From positions 248,001 through 312,000 of the forward strand of contig JAGFBZ010002123.1 of the NCBI GenBank assembly GCA_018398805.1: a stretch of DNA of 64,000 bases. The letters are read 5' to 3'. Below, piece after piece: positions 1-12,416 of this stretch. The translations under genes were made by a program, and so were the position numbers. The first letter of the stretch is position 1, and every line of letters begins with the position of its first letter. This stretch comes from Hirundichthys speculiger (Eukaryota > Chordata > Actinopteri > Beloniformes > Exocoetidae). The notes beneath the pieces were generated by a model, which was given only the letters and a program-made list of their open reading frames with translations, did no database searches and was not told where the DNA came from.

Positions 1-814
1 AGGTCTCATTAAAGCACTCCGGCAGGGTTAATCCTCTTTAAAGTTTACACGGGCCTCAGTTTGTCTCTGTGCCCGGGCCGAGGGGAACCCCTGGGCACCA
101 CCTGCTTGACAAAGACTCAAATCACCGTAACACAAGTTCCCTCCATCTGCTGTGCTGCAGTCCCCTTGTATGTTCTTCACACTCTTCCCTCTTCCTCCTG
201 CTTACCCATCCCCCTGTGCATTCTGCCTCTTCTTTCCTGCCCTTCCCCTGATAGCACCTAGGCCTGCTTGTAAGTCTTTTAGGATTATTTGGGTGGAATC
301 TGTTGACAGGGGTGCAGTAAATGGATTACAACTTTGTCCTTGTTTTGGGATGTTGCGAGGAGGGAAAGGGGAGAGATCAGGCGAATGCGCTATGAATAAT
401 GAGAGGTGGCAAATGAAAAAAAACAAGTAAAGCTAGACAGAGCGGGATTAACTGGAAGAATTAGAAGAACGGTGCAAGAGTAAGAAAGAGGGCGAAAGAG
501 AGGGTAAGGTGACATTAGCGCTAGCTGCACGGAGATGAAAAAGAAGTGAAATCAAAATTCCTGGTACTCGTGATCTAATTGTTCCAAAGGTTGTCAAACC
601 TTCACCCAGCAGAGCCCAACTACCAGTTGTCTGATTGTTGTGACACCAATCTCTGGGGTGCAGTTTTTACAAATAGTCCAAACAATGGGAACGTCCCTCT
701 TGAGGTTTGAGCAGACTGTCTTATGTCTGCAAAGACAAAGCTGAAAATAGACAAATGGACTTGGAAATAGAGGTGAGTACCATACGACTGAAAAATACAT
801 TAAAGGATTTAAAT

Positions 815-1100
815 TAGGGATGTCCGATAATATCGGCCCACCGATATTATCGGCCCGATATTGGCATAAAAATGTAATATCGGTAAATATCGGTATCGGT
901 TTTTTTTTTTTTTTGTTTGTTTTTTTTTTGCACAGACAATGTGTTAATTCCACGACAGGAGATATGTGATACCTAAAATTAGTTTTGAGGAAAAATAGCC
1001 CGCATATATCGGTATCAGTAGATATCGGTATCGGAAATTGAGAGTTGGACAATATCGGCATATCGGATATCGGCAAAAAAGCCAATATCGGACATCCCTA
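815..1100. mobile_element. hAT-type MITE (TAGGGATGTCCGATA termini)
   Basis: The terminal inverted repeat TAGGGATGTCCGATA at 815 is mirrored by TATCGGACATCCCTA at the right end, 1100. An exact 8-bp target duplication ATTTAAAT flanks it (807-814 and 1101-1108), the hallmark of hAT transposition. The interior is built of ATATCGG palindromes with a poly(T) tract and has no transposase. Confidence 0.85.
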
Positions 1101-2045
1101 ATTTAAATCATTGAGTGTATAAACTTAAAATCACAAACCTAAAGGTTTATTTCTCACCTTCTTGTTCTCAGGTTCCACAGCCTTTAAAACAGAGGTTTAT
1201 GGCTTGCTAAAAAAAAAGAAGTCAGCGCAAGACTGACAATCATGAAGTTTTGAATCGGTAAAACGATAGAGTCCTCCAAAGATGAAAACTCCACAGCAAA
1301 CTTTAAAACTGCAATCTCCATTTTTACGAGTTTTGCTGCAGCACAATTGAATAATAGGCTGTTTTTCTGGAGCTCATCCCCGGGTGATGGATTTCCAAAC
1401 CCGCCGGGATACACCACAAGGGAGGATTGTAAAACTACACCCTCCTTTCGACAACACATGCAAGTAGTCATACATTATTTAAGAACAAAAAAAAAAACAT
1501 AACGGTGACAAAATGCTCAGTGTGATGGATTACCTCTATTAATGAAGATTGAAAAATGTCTGCAAGAACAATGGCGAACTTGAAAAGTAATTTAGTAAAC
1601 AAAATTACATCAAAATGGCCAGTTCCCATGGTTCAGAAGTGAGAAATACTTTGCCCGAGCAGAGCTGAATCAAGGTGTAACTGGAATTGTGATGTAGTGG
1701 CACCAGAGTATGATAACTGGAGAAACTGCAGTCACATGCAGGTTTTCATATCACCTGTCTCAAAGTGAAGACGTCACTTAGGACTGTCGACGCTTAATGT
1801 GCCCATTAACACATTAAATTAGTTAAATGAGCAGAGGATTTTGACCACAGTTCCTAAATAAAGACCTCAGAAAAGATCAAAATGCTGAATTGCCTTTGGA
1901 CGCGAGTGCATAAATCACACACGTGTACTTCAACTCCCCTCTGCCTTAAAGTTATCACAGTTTGATGAGAAAGAGACAGACAGATGTGAGCGATAAAGAT
2001 ATGAGGAGAGATGTTGTGCGGAGGTTCATCTACTAAACTTCAGCA

Positions 2046-2072
2046 TTTTTTTTTTGGGGGGGGGGGGGGGGG
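2046..2072. repeat. T10-G17 homopolymer junction
   Basis: Ten T followed by 17 G; a low-complexity tract in intron 3. Confidence 0.9.
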
Positions 2073-4233
2073 TTGCGATGGCCAACACACAGGTCTTTGT
2101 TCTGCTCCCCAGTTTATCGCAATCTGGGGGAAACTCTGCAAATGTAGGAGATAGATTGGTGCTCCACGGAGGCCCTGTGAAATAACCTTCACTCCCTCAT
2201 CCATATGGGGGGATACAGCCAAAGAGAAGAAAAACAGAGCACAGTTGGGGGGGGGGGGGACTGGACGAGCCGTACGCGCTCTTAGCTCCACTCTTTAGCA
2301 AGGAATGCTTGTGCATCGCCGCAATTTGTTAAGACTGACTTGGGAAATGCCTTGCACATGCCGCAATTCCTAAGCGTCCTGCATGTCCTGCAGATGGATA
2401 CCTATTTTACTGGAGGACTCTCGTCTGTGAAACCTTTTTAGAATTTGCAGCACCGTCTTGGAGGGAAAGAAAAAAAAACGATTATAGGCCTAACTTTGTA
2501 AATACTGGCACGGAGCGATAACTTGCTTGACAGCAACTCCCAGAGCAAATATGCATAGACTTGTAGAACCACGAAGAGGAAGATTGGGTACCGACCGTCT
2601 TGTTCAGCCTCGACAAACAAATTGCTTGTGACGACGAGTAGCGATGGAATGTATGCTCGAGCAGGCCTCCCGTTGTTTCTCTTTTTACCACCCCTTTTTT
2701 TTTTTTCCCCCTCTGTTGCTCTGACTTTCTTTTGCACCATGTTAATTACTTTTAACCAACAGAGAGGCTGTTTGTGTTTAAGGGTGTGATCACAACTGAG
2801 CGAGAGAGAAAGCAAAAGCAGAGTCGAACACGGCGGAAGAGGAGGGGAAAAAAACTATTGATTTACAGAGGAAGGGCAGAGTGTGATCTGCCAGCCTGAC
2901 GTATATGATGAATGGCAGCGAGACTGGCAAGCGCATGTTTAAGATTCTTCTGTTATTTAACCTCTCCGCTCGGCTTCCTCCCCCTCTTTTTCTCAGTATT
3001 GCATCTTTACTGAATAAAGGCTTGTTTTTATCTTTCTGTATTGCAATACAGTGGAGTAAGCTCTGCACAGCGTGAACGTCGGGCTAATTTATACAGCAGT
3101 AATTAGGCCATTAGACCTGAAACAATCTGGGACCTGTAATTAAGCAAAGCGCTCCAAAAGTCAACAGCAACTCCCATTGAGCTTAGCTAAACAGTCTCCG
3201 AAAGTGTTATTTACATGTCCAAACAGCTTGAGGTCTCAGTGTAAGCAAACATGGTGAGAGGCGGGCTGGGAAGGGGTTGATCAGAGGGGGAATTTGCCGT
3301 CACAAGGGAGGCAGCTTACAAACTACATCTACCGGTAGTCTGTTGAGAGTCTCTTCATCTCTGTCTCCTGCCAGCCTGATAGTGATCACAGGCTCAGTGT
3401 CACATTTCTGGAAGAAAGTAAGATCAAAAGTCTTGCTGTTGCATGGTTCAGACTAAGTGCTCACCGTCACGCTCGTCTGCAGATATGACATGTACATACA
3501 GGAATTCTTCTTATTTGTTTAGATCATTTTCTTCATAGCAAGGGATTTTTTTTTTTTTTTTATAAAGCGGTTGTTCTTCAGTTTTGCTTTTAAGTAATGA
3601 CAGATAAACAGATTTTTGATTCAGTTGAAAGCAGCAGTCCTTGAAGAAAACATATTTCCTTTTGACCAACAGGGCACACAATGTCTGTTCAGAGCTGATT
3701 TAACCTTGTTTTATGTCTCTGTTCGTGCTTATTTCTTTTGTTTGAAGAAGCCGTTGCCTCAGTCTTGAGGTCCGTTGAGGGCCACGAAACGCTTCTTTAT
3801 AATTCTCTACGCACATTTGAAGCAAATTTCCAAAATGTCTCAAAATAGCAAATATGAACCAGGCTTGTTCCCATTAACTGATTTAAAAAAGATAAATCAT
3901 GCACTTTGGGATCATCGGAGGATGGTGTGATGAGCTGTATTACTTACTACCACAGCCATTGGGTTCAGCCCTGATATGAACCTGAATAGGACGATTGTCT
4001 GTGGCTTGAAAAGAAAATGTGCAAATATGTGGAAACCATATGACAAAAACTAATAACCAACATGGAAGAGAAACAAGAAAGCGACTTTCACACAGTGATT
4101 GCTGTATAAAAACACACTGGAGATCCCTTCTTCATTGTGCCTCCACTCTCTAACATGCCCAGACGTCTGGAGACGGTTCTTTTCCCTCGTCTTCGCAGTG
4201 GCCGGCAACGACTGCCTAATGTCTCTGACTGCT

Positions 4234-4527
4234 TTATTTAGTCGGCGATAAGTAAACGCTTAAAGATTTTTTACCTGGTGGCTCCAGACACACATCGGTG
4301 CCACCTTCAGTTTCGTGGCTGCCGGAGGTAGACGTCAGGTTGGCTGCAGCCAGTGGTGGCACCTCCAGGTTGTTAAGCATGGAAGCAGGGTTCGCTAAGT
4401 AGCTGGTTCCCAGTTTATTGTAGTGTCCAACTGGTCCTTGCATCTGCGACCACTGTGGTTGCAAACCTGGTTGTATTTTTCCTGCAGTGCCATTAGCTTG
4501 ATTGACTTGGTTGACTTGGCTAAGCAT
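4234..4527 (-). other. unidentified antisense ORF with protein-like composition
   Basis: A 97-codon ORF on the minus strand within gli3 intron 3, beginning MLSQVNQVNQANGTAGKIQP and containing QPQWSQMQGPVGHYNKLG, then LNNLEVPPLAAANLTSTSG. It is rich in Gln, Asn, Gly and Ser with few basic residues, like the disordered N-terminus of a nuclear protein, and differs from the low-complexity ORFs elsewhere in the window. Read on the minus strand, GAGCCACCAG|GTAAAA near 4271-4280 resembles an exon end plus donor, so the real coding part could stop there. The alternative is a retrocopy or transposon-carried fragment. An AATAAA overlaps the stop (4233-4238). I do not recognise the family. Confidence 0.3.
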
Positions 4528-6059
4528 TTTGACAATGGATAGTCTCTCACCGTCCTTGCGATATCTCTGTTCTACCCCCTATGCAGAGCTTGCAGCCATT
4601 CTTGCGTCCCTGTTACACTTTTCCACGTTGCAATCAGGCACAACACTCATTTAACCGCTCAAGATGAAACAGGTTGTAACAGTGGCACAACCACCTGGCT
4701 GTGTGAACTGGGATGAAGACGGTATTAACCGTATTTGCCGCCTATGCTGCCACCTACTGTTGACATCTTTTTTTACTCGCTAGTGAAATTAGCTTAATGC
4801 ATATTTTCTTTGCGGCAACAGTTTAAAAGTTCAACACCGCTGAAGAAGCTAATTTTTTTTGTTTTTTAGGGAAGAGTTTTACATCATTTTTCATTACATC
4901 ATTGCACATAAGGAAAAAGAAAAGGTGGGGAAAAAAAGAAAAACTTGCAAAAATAAATGAAATTACTTGCAAGACTTGATTTGCATGAGGGGAGATAGAA
5001 ACAGTTTTTGTGAATATGTAGGAGACATTTTTAGCACATGGTTTATCAGATGCATTCATTTCTAGAGAACAAACACAAATTAAAGAATTACCACAACGTA
5101 CTGAGTTGAACAGACTATGTCCGGACTATGTCTCATACATCACCATTGCCAATATTACCATTTTCTGTCAGTAATAGCCAGTTTCAACTACTTAGGATTT
5201 TCAAATCATTCAAAGGAGACAATGTGGAAAAATACAAAAGAACAAAACAACAACACACACACACAAGAAAAAAAAGGCCTTTTATCAATGGACTTGTATC
5301 TCACGGCTGCATCTTTGTATTGTCCTCTTCTGCACAATGAGGTCATGAAAACTTTTTCACCTTCACTAAGGAGTGACGAGTGTTGCACACTTTCAAACAT
5401 GCAAACAAAAGTCTTTAGCGCTCTTTCACGCACTCTGCAAACTGTTGCAAAGTTGCGGCGTGAAAACCGCGAGCCCCGCTGCAGACGAGCGTGCCGAAGC
5501 AGTGAGATCATGAGCGGGGAGAGAGGTGGCATAATGAAATCTGGCAGAAACAGCCTCGGCACAGGCTTCATATGTTCCACATTAGCAATTCACAAACCTC
5601 TGGAGCAGGCCCCGGCAGACCTTTTCTCACTCCGCCTTAGACACTTATGACAATCTGTCACTGGCTCTTTGTGCTCTCGCAGCGGAGCGTCAATGAGAAG
5701 TGCCGTGTTTATGGAAGAGAGTTTCGTCCTCGGCTGCTGGCGACACTCTGTTAGGGCAGAGTCAGTGAACCCTCACCAGAGGAGAGGAGGGGCTCAGGTT
5801 TAACCGTCCGCACAATAAAACTCACCGTGCTGACTTGACAACAAAAGGCAAAGAAGAGAAATTGTTTGTATTATCAAAACCCAAAACAGAATTGGGAGTG
5901 ACGGCTCAAATTCTCCACAAGTATCACATCACATGCGCTCCAAAAGCAATGCGAAAATCCTTTGTGGCAACACTCCTATTATGAAAGGAGATTAACCAAT
6001 AAGGACATTGCAGTTGATGTGCTTTAGGCTTCATCCTCCCCCTTCTTTTGAAATGATTC

Positions 6060-6245
6060 AAGCGTCCAATAAAGGACAAGGCAATTACCATCCTCTCTTT
6101 AATGAAGGGGAAGCTGGCTTTTGGTCCTGAGCACGGTGAGTTTTTGTTGAATTAGAATTAATGAGCTTGGTCAAAGTTTGCTTCTAATTGCCCTTTCATT
6201 AAGACCCATTTGTTATCATGTCTTAATAGCTTCCATCCCTACTTG
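6060..6245. promoter_or_regulatory. candidate conserved non-coding element, intron 3
   Basis: Repeat-free AT-rich block with clustered homeodomain-type motifs (TTAATGAA, GAATTAATGAG, CTAATTGCC, CATTAAG). GLI3 introns of vertebrates are known to carry conserved enhancers; the assignment here is by texture only. Confidence 0.3.
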
Positions 6246-8576
6246 CAAAAGATAGAAGGAAAAAAAAAATATTTATATATTATGACTCTAAAAAGTTTGC
6301 ACTGGTGTTATTAAATGTTTGAGAAGAGTTTAAAGAGCCATGAAAAAAATGCGTAGCGCCCGTACTTCCTCATACTTTCAGCGTTCGACTGGCTGATATG
6401 ATTTTTCAATTTGCCGGTGGTCGTAACCGTCGGGACTCGGTTCTGCTCAGGGTTGCATCAGCTGTTGTGGTATGTGGCCGCAGTGGGAAGGTAAAGACCG
6501 TGACGTTTGTGTTTTTGGCTTCCTGTGTGCCTTCCAGCTGTATTCTGTATTAGATTATGAAAACACCCCCGAATTTTGCGAAGAGCAGGGGCAATTTAGT
6601 CCCGGAGTAAACAGCAAGGAGTCCCTACAGGAAACACTGGAGATGGATTGCCGGATGGAGGCTCTCCCCCCATTTTCCTCCGCTCGCCGCTGTTTGTGAC
6701 TGTATGCGTTCCCTTTGGTGACAAGAGGCTGTTTACCTTACTAATGGAGAAGTGTGCTGGTGTGAAAGAGGTGGCAGGCTCTATTTAGACAGAGCCATGG
6801 TAAAGTAAACTTCTGAGTTGAATTTAAATAAACCTCAGTGGAATGGTTTTCCGTGCAGCTAAGTCATGGGCAACAGCAAAAAGGAGGGGGAGAGAGAGAG
6901 AGTGATGAAGGAGTAGGAAAAAGGGTCCAGTCTATGCACAGGGCTGTGCTGAGTGATTAGCTCCAGAGACATAAACAAAAGGGGGATCTGGGTAATTCAA
7001 TGAGGAGTGGCGGATGTGGGAAAGAAGGTGTATGTTGCAAGGGCGAACGGTTGAAGTCTTTTAAAATGATTTCACAGTTTGGAATCTCTGTAGTCATTGC
7101 GAATCACTCAAAATGACAGAGGTTGGAGTAGAGTTCCTGCTCTGTGGCCAGGGATGAGTTAGATTAGAGAACATGAACTTTTTTTTTTTTTTGTACACAA
7201 CACATCGAGCCCTTGCAAGCCTGAAAGTTCATTTCCAAGTCTGACAGCCAAGGGCCGAATGCCCAGGAGTGAAGCTGTGGAGAGCAGACAGATCAGATTC
7301 TGCCTTTGTCTACCATCCCAGCATCCCCTCATCCCTCCCTCCCTCAGCAGCTCTGGAATCAACCAACGCAAGCCAAGCCAAAAAAACAGAGTCATCAGGA
7401 GAAAACTATCAAACAGACAGAGTCGGAGTGGTCAGATACTTGCCAGAGCTGCATGAGGGAGGCTTTTACCACTTATCTCTGTTATTGTGAGCGCAGGGTA
7501 AAAACTCTTGCATAGTTTCTAAAAGTTGCCTAAGTTTTATTTTTCGCTCATTGAGCTTGTTACGCAGACTCTTGTGATCTTCAGAGTTTGCCGCAAGTTG
7601 TATAAATTGGAACTTTGATGATCAAAAATTGAATTTGTGGCACACAATGGTTAATAGAACAAGCACGGTAAATAACATTTGTGCCACTGACAGGCGGAAC
7701 AAATGCAATATTCTGTCAAAGCCCGGGCTCTGGTGTTCATGTGGATGTAACTTGTCAATCCTCTAGATTTTTCCTACAATAGTTGCCTTCAAATGTCATT
7801 ATCGGACATGCTGTTTCCTGGTGCGTCAACTCAGGAAACTGTTTACTACAAGCGCGCAAGTTGTGACGGGAGACTTAAGTGCTGTCTGTCAAGATGTGCA
7901 TCGTATGTGCCAGAGAGTCCAGCGGTTTGTCGTGTCAGAGTCGGTTGAATATTGAAGGGGCTTAATGCAGAGAACTTTCAAGCTGTGTCGAAAATACTCA
8001 AGCTGCATCATCGAGGTGTCTTGTCGGGGAGGGGTCTTAATGTTTCAAAGACAGGGTGTTTGAGAGAAGAGGGTCAAATAAAACATTCATTTCAAATTGC
8101 ACAATGCAAAACACAAGATGGGGACTTTTTGGACGCTCCATACTCAGAACTTCGTACTTTGACCTTCATGTGCTTCAGTTTGGATAATAAGGAGCCCAAG
8201 CAACAAGCTCTTTTGTTATTTATTTTTCTCCCCGAGTTGTTTATGCAGCTAAAAACAAAGATGGAGAAACATTTCTCAACATCTTGTCATCCTAAACCTA
8301 AAGTATGTAGGTGACACAGTTCTAATAAAGTGTATATTTTTGCAGTTATCTTTAAAAACGTTTTCCCTCTGTGTCTAAATTATTCAATCAAATGAACCTC
8401 TGAGTTCATCTGCATCTTTTCTCCACTGTATCAGTAACTGCTGGGTCGCTTGTTATAGAAGCGATCCCTGGATCATCTTAGAACTTTACTGATTTTAACA
8501 AGCGTTATCTGGCTACAGACTGTGGAGAAAGTGGAGCTCCACTTTAGATGGGAAACACGTGACCTTCACTCTCAAG

Positions 8577-9053
8577 GAGAGGTCTTCACAGGTCCTTTCA
8601 TGGACCCGAACCCATGTCAAAAGTTGTCTAGCCCTTGAATAAAACTTGATTTTTTTTACCTAAAGTTGTCTTCTTCTACCTGGTTCAGTTGCTACATAGG
8701 CTATGTGATGTAAACAACAATAAATCCACGTCGTTATTCTCTTTGTGGATACAGATGCTATTTGTAGCAACTGCTAACGCTAATAGCCTACACCGGTCAG
8801 GACGTGTCGTGAACATATTTCTCATTTAACGTTATCATGTTGGCGATCCGTTGTGCTTTAGAGCTGCTGGGCAAACCGCTAATAACACGCTACGGCAACA
8901 TGATTGTTTGATGACAAATACGCCACGTTAATGAATAATCATTTAACTGCCCCGAGTCCTGACATTGGCTAAACCAAACTACTGTTTGTTTTGTTTACTT
9001 TTGCGTGACCTGTCACATGACATTTCACACCCTACTGTGAAATGTGTGTGTGT

Positions 9054-9084
<31 letters not shown>

Positions 9085-9291
9085 TGGGGAAGTGACAGCT
9101 GCCACTGCCAATATCTTTACTTCTGTCTGGTAAATGCAGACCCAGCCTGTCAGAGAGCACCGACCAGACCCGAGACTAACTGTACCGATTCCGACCCGAA
9201 CCCGGAGTCATGTCTTGTGAATGGACCCAGGACCCGATTCGGGTCGGAGCCTCAGGTTTTCGGGTTGTCGGGTTGTTTCCGAAGACCTTTA
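8577..9291. mobile_element. hAT-type non-autonomous element (AGGTCTTC termini)
   Basis: The left end GAGAGGTCTTCAC is mirrored by GAAGACCTTTA at the right. The exact 8-bp target duplication CTCTCAAG lies at 8569-8576 and 9292-9299. The subterminal GACCCGAACCC/GGGTCGG motifs are also typical of this teleost family. A (GT)n-(G)n microsatellite (9042-9084) lies inside. No transposase ORF. Confidence 0.8.
9042..9084. repeat. (GT)n-(G)n microsatellite
   Basis: About 13 GT units followed by 17 G, inside the 8577-9291 transposon. Confidence 0.9.
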
Positions 9292-10114
9292 CTCTCAAGT
9301 GGTTGGGGTTGGATTATCAGGTAAAGGTGCTCTGTGTGGTAAGTGGAGATTACATGTTTCAGGTCTAGTGTGGAGCTCCACTCCCCCAAAGTCTATGTTC
9401 AACCAAGTACGAAGGACCTTTTCCTATTTTTAGTTCAGAGGGTCACCCTAGAGGTGTGGGACGTTAAGTCACTTTTACAACGCTGTCCCAGATTTACTCT
9501 TTTTCAACTCTTGCTCACTTTCATTTTCTCTTCCGTCGTTGCTTTCTTAAGTCTCTTAATCGTCTCTGCCACGATGCCAAATTCAGCTCTGTGAACTAGT
9601 TCCATTGTTGTTGATGTGTGATATTGTGCCAAAAGGAAATGTGCAGTTGTCGTAAGAAATGTGGACCTGTCACAACCGAATAGTGGGGATGGGAGACCGC
9701 AAGAGCTAAACAACACTGACTGGAAGGTAATAAGCTTCCCACAGCGTTGCGAAACCATCACTTCCATACCAGCCGCTGTGAATCGCCGCCATTTTAGTCA
9801 ACGAGAGTGGCCTCGCCAGCGGCGCCGTGGAGGAGCTTCTGCTCTGCTCAGCAAAAAATACGCATCAAGTCTGTTTTTTCACGTGATCTTGAAGCCTTCG
9901 GGTAAACTTGCAAATCCAGCCGAGAAGGCAGCACTTCCAAACGCTCCAGCGAGACCTTATGATGGAGCAAAACTGGACCTCCACTCCCTGTAGGACTGAG
10001 CCTTGATATTCATCCAGTATTCCTTAAAATTGCTTTAAAACAAATTTTGGTTTATTTTATAATTGAAAACCAACCATTTCTTAGCCGAGTAGGTAATATT
10101 TCGGTATTTGCAAT

Positions 10115-10758
10115 TAGTGCTGGGCGATATGGAAAAAATCATATATCACGATATGGACTATTTTATATCACGATAACGATATATGTCACGATATACCATA
10201 ATAAAGTATGTTTTCAGTTATTCTCTGAAAAGTTTGACAAAAATTTCATTGCTTACTTTTCAACTTTATTTTGAAAGGACATTTAGCTGAACTGTCATAA
10301 ACATACATTTTAGTGCAGCAAAAACAGGTAGGTACAGAGGTACAGTAGCTTTCAAATTTTTTTTTAAAGTGCACAACAGTTTCTGAGAGGGAAAACACAT
10401 TTTTGCACTGAAGTTCAGCTATAAAAAATATACACAAATTATTTTTCAACTTTCTGAAATCTGTAACCTTGTAGTGTAAAGTTTGCAAACCAATATAAAG
10501 TGTCTAAAGTAAACATCAGGGTTGAAGAGAACTCTGTTTAAGGCATTAACCATGAATAAAAGTGAAAAACATAAAAGGCTACTTTGTAGAAGTAGATATG
10601 ATTCTATCAAATTTATCATTGCAGGTTATTTAATTACATATTTGCTGTAATAATTGATAAAATTTGGTTAGAAACGATAGAAACGATAGAAGAGAAATGG
10701 CACGATACACACTTTTCTATCGTCCTCACGTTATGTATCGTCATATTGCCCAGCACTA
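10115..10758. mobile_element. hAT-type MITE (TAGTGCTGGGCGATAT termini)
   Basis: The left end is TAGTGCTGGGCGATATGG, the right end CATATTGCCCAGCACTA. The exact 8-bp target duplication TTTGCAAT is at 10107-10114 and 10759-10766. The subterminal regions are full of CGATAT motifs; the interior is AT-rich without coding capacity. Confidence 0.85.
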
Positions 10759-12310
10759 TTTGCAATAACTCATGAACACGCGGATATATATATATAAAGA
10801 AGATCCCAAGATGCACAATTGGGAGCCAACTCAAGGGGGCACCTCACATGTCTAGAGTTTATGTCATAATTTGTTATATTTCTTCAAAATCTCTTACTAT
10901 GATACAGGATTTGAAACCTGTATCAAAATACAAGATAAAATGAGCAACCATTTTTAAGCAGCGGCAACGCTTCAGCTTTTAAGTAGGATAAAAGTCTCCT
11001 TTCATTTGGAAACGTGGTGTGTTGTCTCATCTTCTTCCAAACGGAATAAAGAGTCTAATTGTCAAGGATTTTTATGGAAGCACCTCTTTGTCGGAGGCCC
11101 TCTTTAAGCTCACATTCCAGTATGTAGGATTACAAAATAACACCAGCCGGCTCGCTTCTTAATTGTGGCTGTCTTGGCCCAAGTTGGCAGTTATGATCCC
11201 AAAGAATGAATGAATGATGAGGTAAGCAGACCCAGATCAACTCCTGCTGTGCTGCCCAGCAATGCAGCTGCATTTGTCATGGCCCGACACTTGTAGAGCC
11301 GTTTGGCACCCCCCACCGCCACTTGGCCACCTGCCCTCTTGGCTCAAATGTTTACAAGCAAAAAGGAAATTTAAAAAAAAAAAAAAAAAAAAGAAAGACG
11401 AAGAAGTAAAAACACACAGCTAGAAGCCTCAGACTTGCCTTGTGAAGTAATGCAGATGTTGACACATGCTTTGCCTGAAGGTGGTGAGACACAAATTGGC
11501 AGTGGTCTCAGAAATAGCAATAAAGAGACACGTGTTCTCGCAGTGACTTGTGAGTGAAGAGGTGATTCATTTGTGTGTAATAATCTTTCAGAGCATGCTA
11601 GTTTCACAACCTGGTCAGGTCACACACATACAAAATTCCCGCTCACGATTTGCTTGCTGTAACTTGTCCGACGGTGGATGCTCAGTTCCAACGTGCCGCC
11701 ATTACTTTTCTAGGCCGTTGGCGCGGATTGGAATTAAGGTTGGGAGATGAATGCGCGCGGCCCCCCCTTGCACGTGATGTGGCGGCGACGCAACAGTTTC
11801 AACTTCAGGGGCAAAAAATAGAGTCAAGCTTGGAAGCACGTATTATGCAAATGCTGTAATGTTTTATCTGGAGGGGGAGAGAAAGAAGCTTCTGGATCCT
11901 CTCTAGCAGTTGTGACAGCACACTCAAATGGAAAAGGATGTTTTTGTTCCCGTTTTTGTACGTTCCATTGGTTGTACTTGAATGTTATCCTTTGAGCGAA
12001 ACCACATTATGCTTGGCACGGCGAGAGATGTCCCATTTGGCTGCCTTTCTTTTAGCTATTTATCGCTGTTAATTTTGTGTTCTATCTGCAAAGACTTCCT
12101 CGGTGAATATTTCGGGGCAGTGCAGATTTTAGCTCTGTGTGTTTAATGAGGTCTCTTTTGGGTGGGTCTGCTGAAAGATAGCCATCATCCACTGCCTTTC
12201 ATTATGTCGCTGCTATTTAGATTAGCAAAGGACGGGATTAATTCATGTAAAGAAAAAAAATGTAAAGCAAAAGTATCTTATGTTTCCTCTTTTTTTCCTC
12301 TTCCACACAG

Positions 12311-12416
12311 CTCCTCCACAGTTCTTCCCTTCTTTCCATCCTCCGGTGCCGATAGACGACAGACATACCCAGGGACGGTACATCTACGAGCCCTCCCCCG
12401 TCCCCCCTCTTCACGT
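12311..12416 (+). CDS. gli3: gli3 coding exon 4 (first in window)
   Basis: The acceptor is ttccacacag before 12311 and the donor gtaagt starts at 12417. The exon enters on the second base of a codon and leaves after two bases of a Val codon (GT|G). It encodes [17 protein letters not shown] followed by [14 protein letters not shown], the conserved N-terminal GLI2/GLI3 segment just before the SPTF block of the next exon. Its 106-nt length and both phases agree with human GLI3 c.368-473 as I remember it. A second AG lies 11 nt downstream (12320-12321) but would break the frame. This is the most 5' coding exon visible; 12.3 kb upstream holds no recognisable exon 3. Confidence 0.93.

Larger units (their letters stand above)
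1..12310 (+). other. gli3: gli3 intron 3 (3' part)
   Basis: There is no coding exon of gli3 here. It contains three hAT-type MITEs with exact 8-bp target duplications (815-1100, 8577-9291, 10115-10758), one antisense protein-like ORF (4234-4527), a TG/G microsatellite (9042-9084) and a G-run (2056-2072). At least one AT-rich block (6060-6245) looks like a conserved enhancer. The remaining sequence is AT-rich intron in which I recognise nothing. Confidence 0.8.

Noticed and set aside
2438..2815. 125-codon minus-strand ORF
   Set aside because: Contains a poly-Lys run from a T tract and no family signature.
5117..5650. 177-codon ORF on the + strand
   Set aside because: Composition is like translated intron; no homology, no clear start context, and the overlapping minus-strand ORF is equally long.
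1..12310. gli3 exon 3 or exon 2 in the first 12 kb
   Set aside because: No segment resembling the conserved N-terminal sequence with a phase-1 donor was found; the ATGGACCCGAACCC at 8600 is part of a transposon.
12321..12416. Alternative acceptor 11 nt into exon 4 (ctccacag)
   Set aside because: It would shift the frame; the upstream acceptor gives the human-like 106-nt exon.
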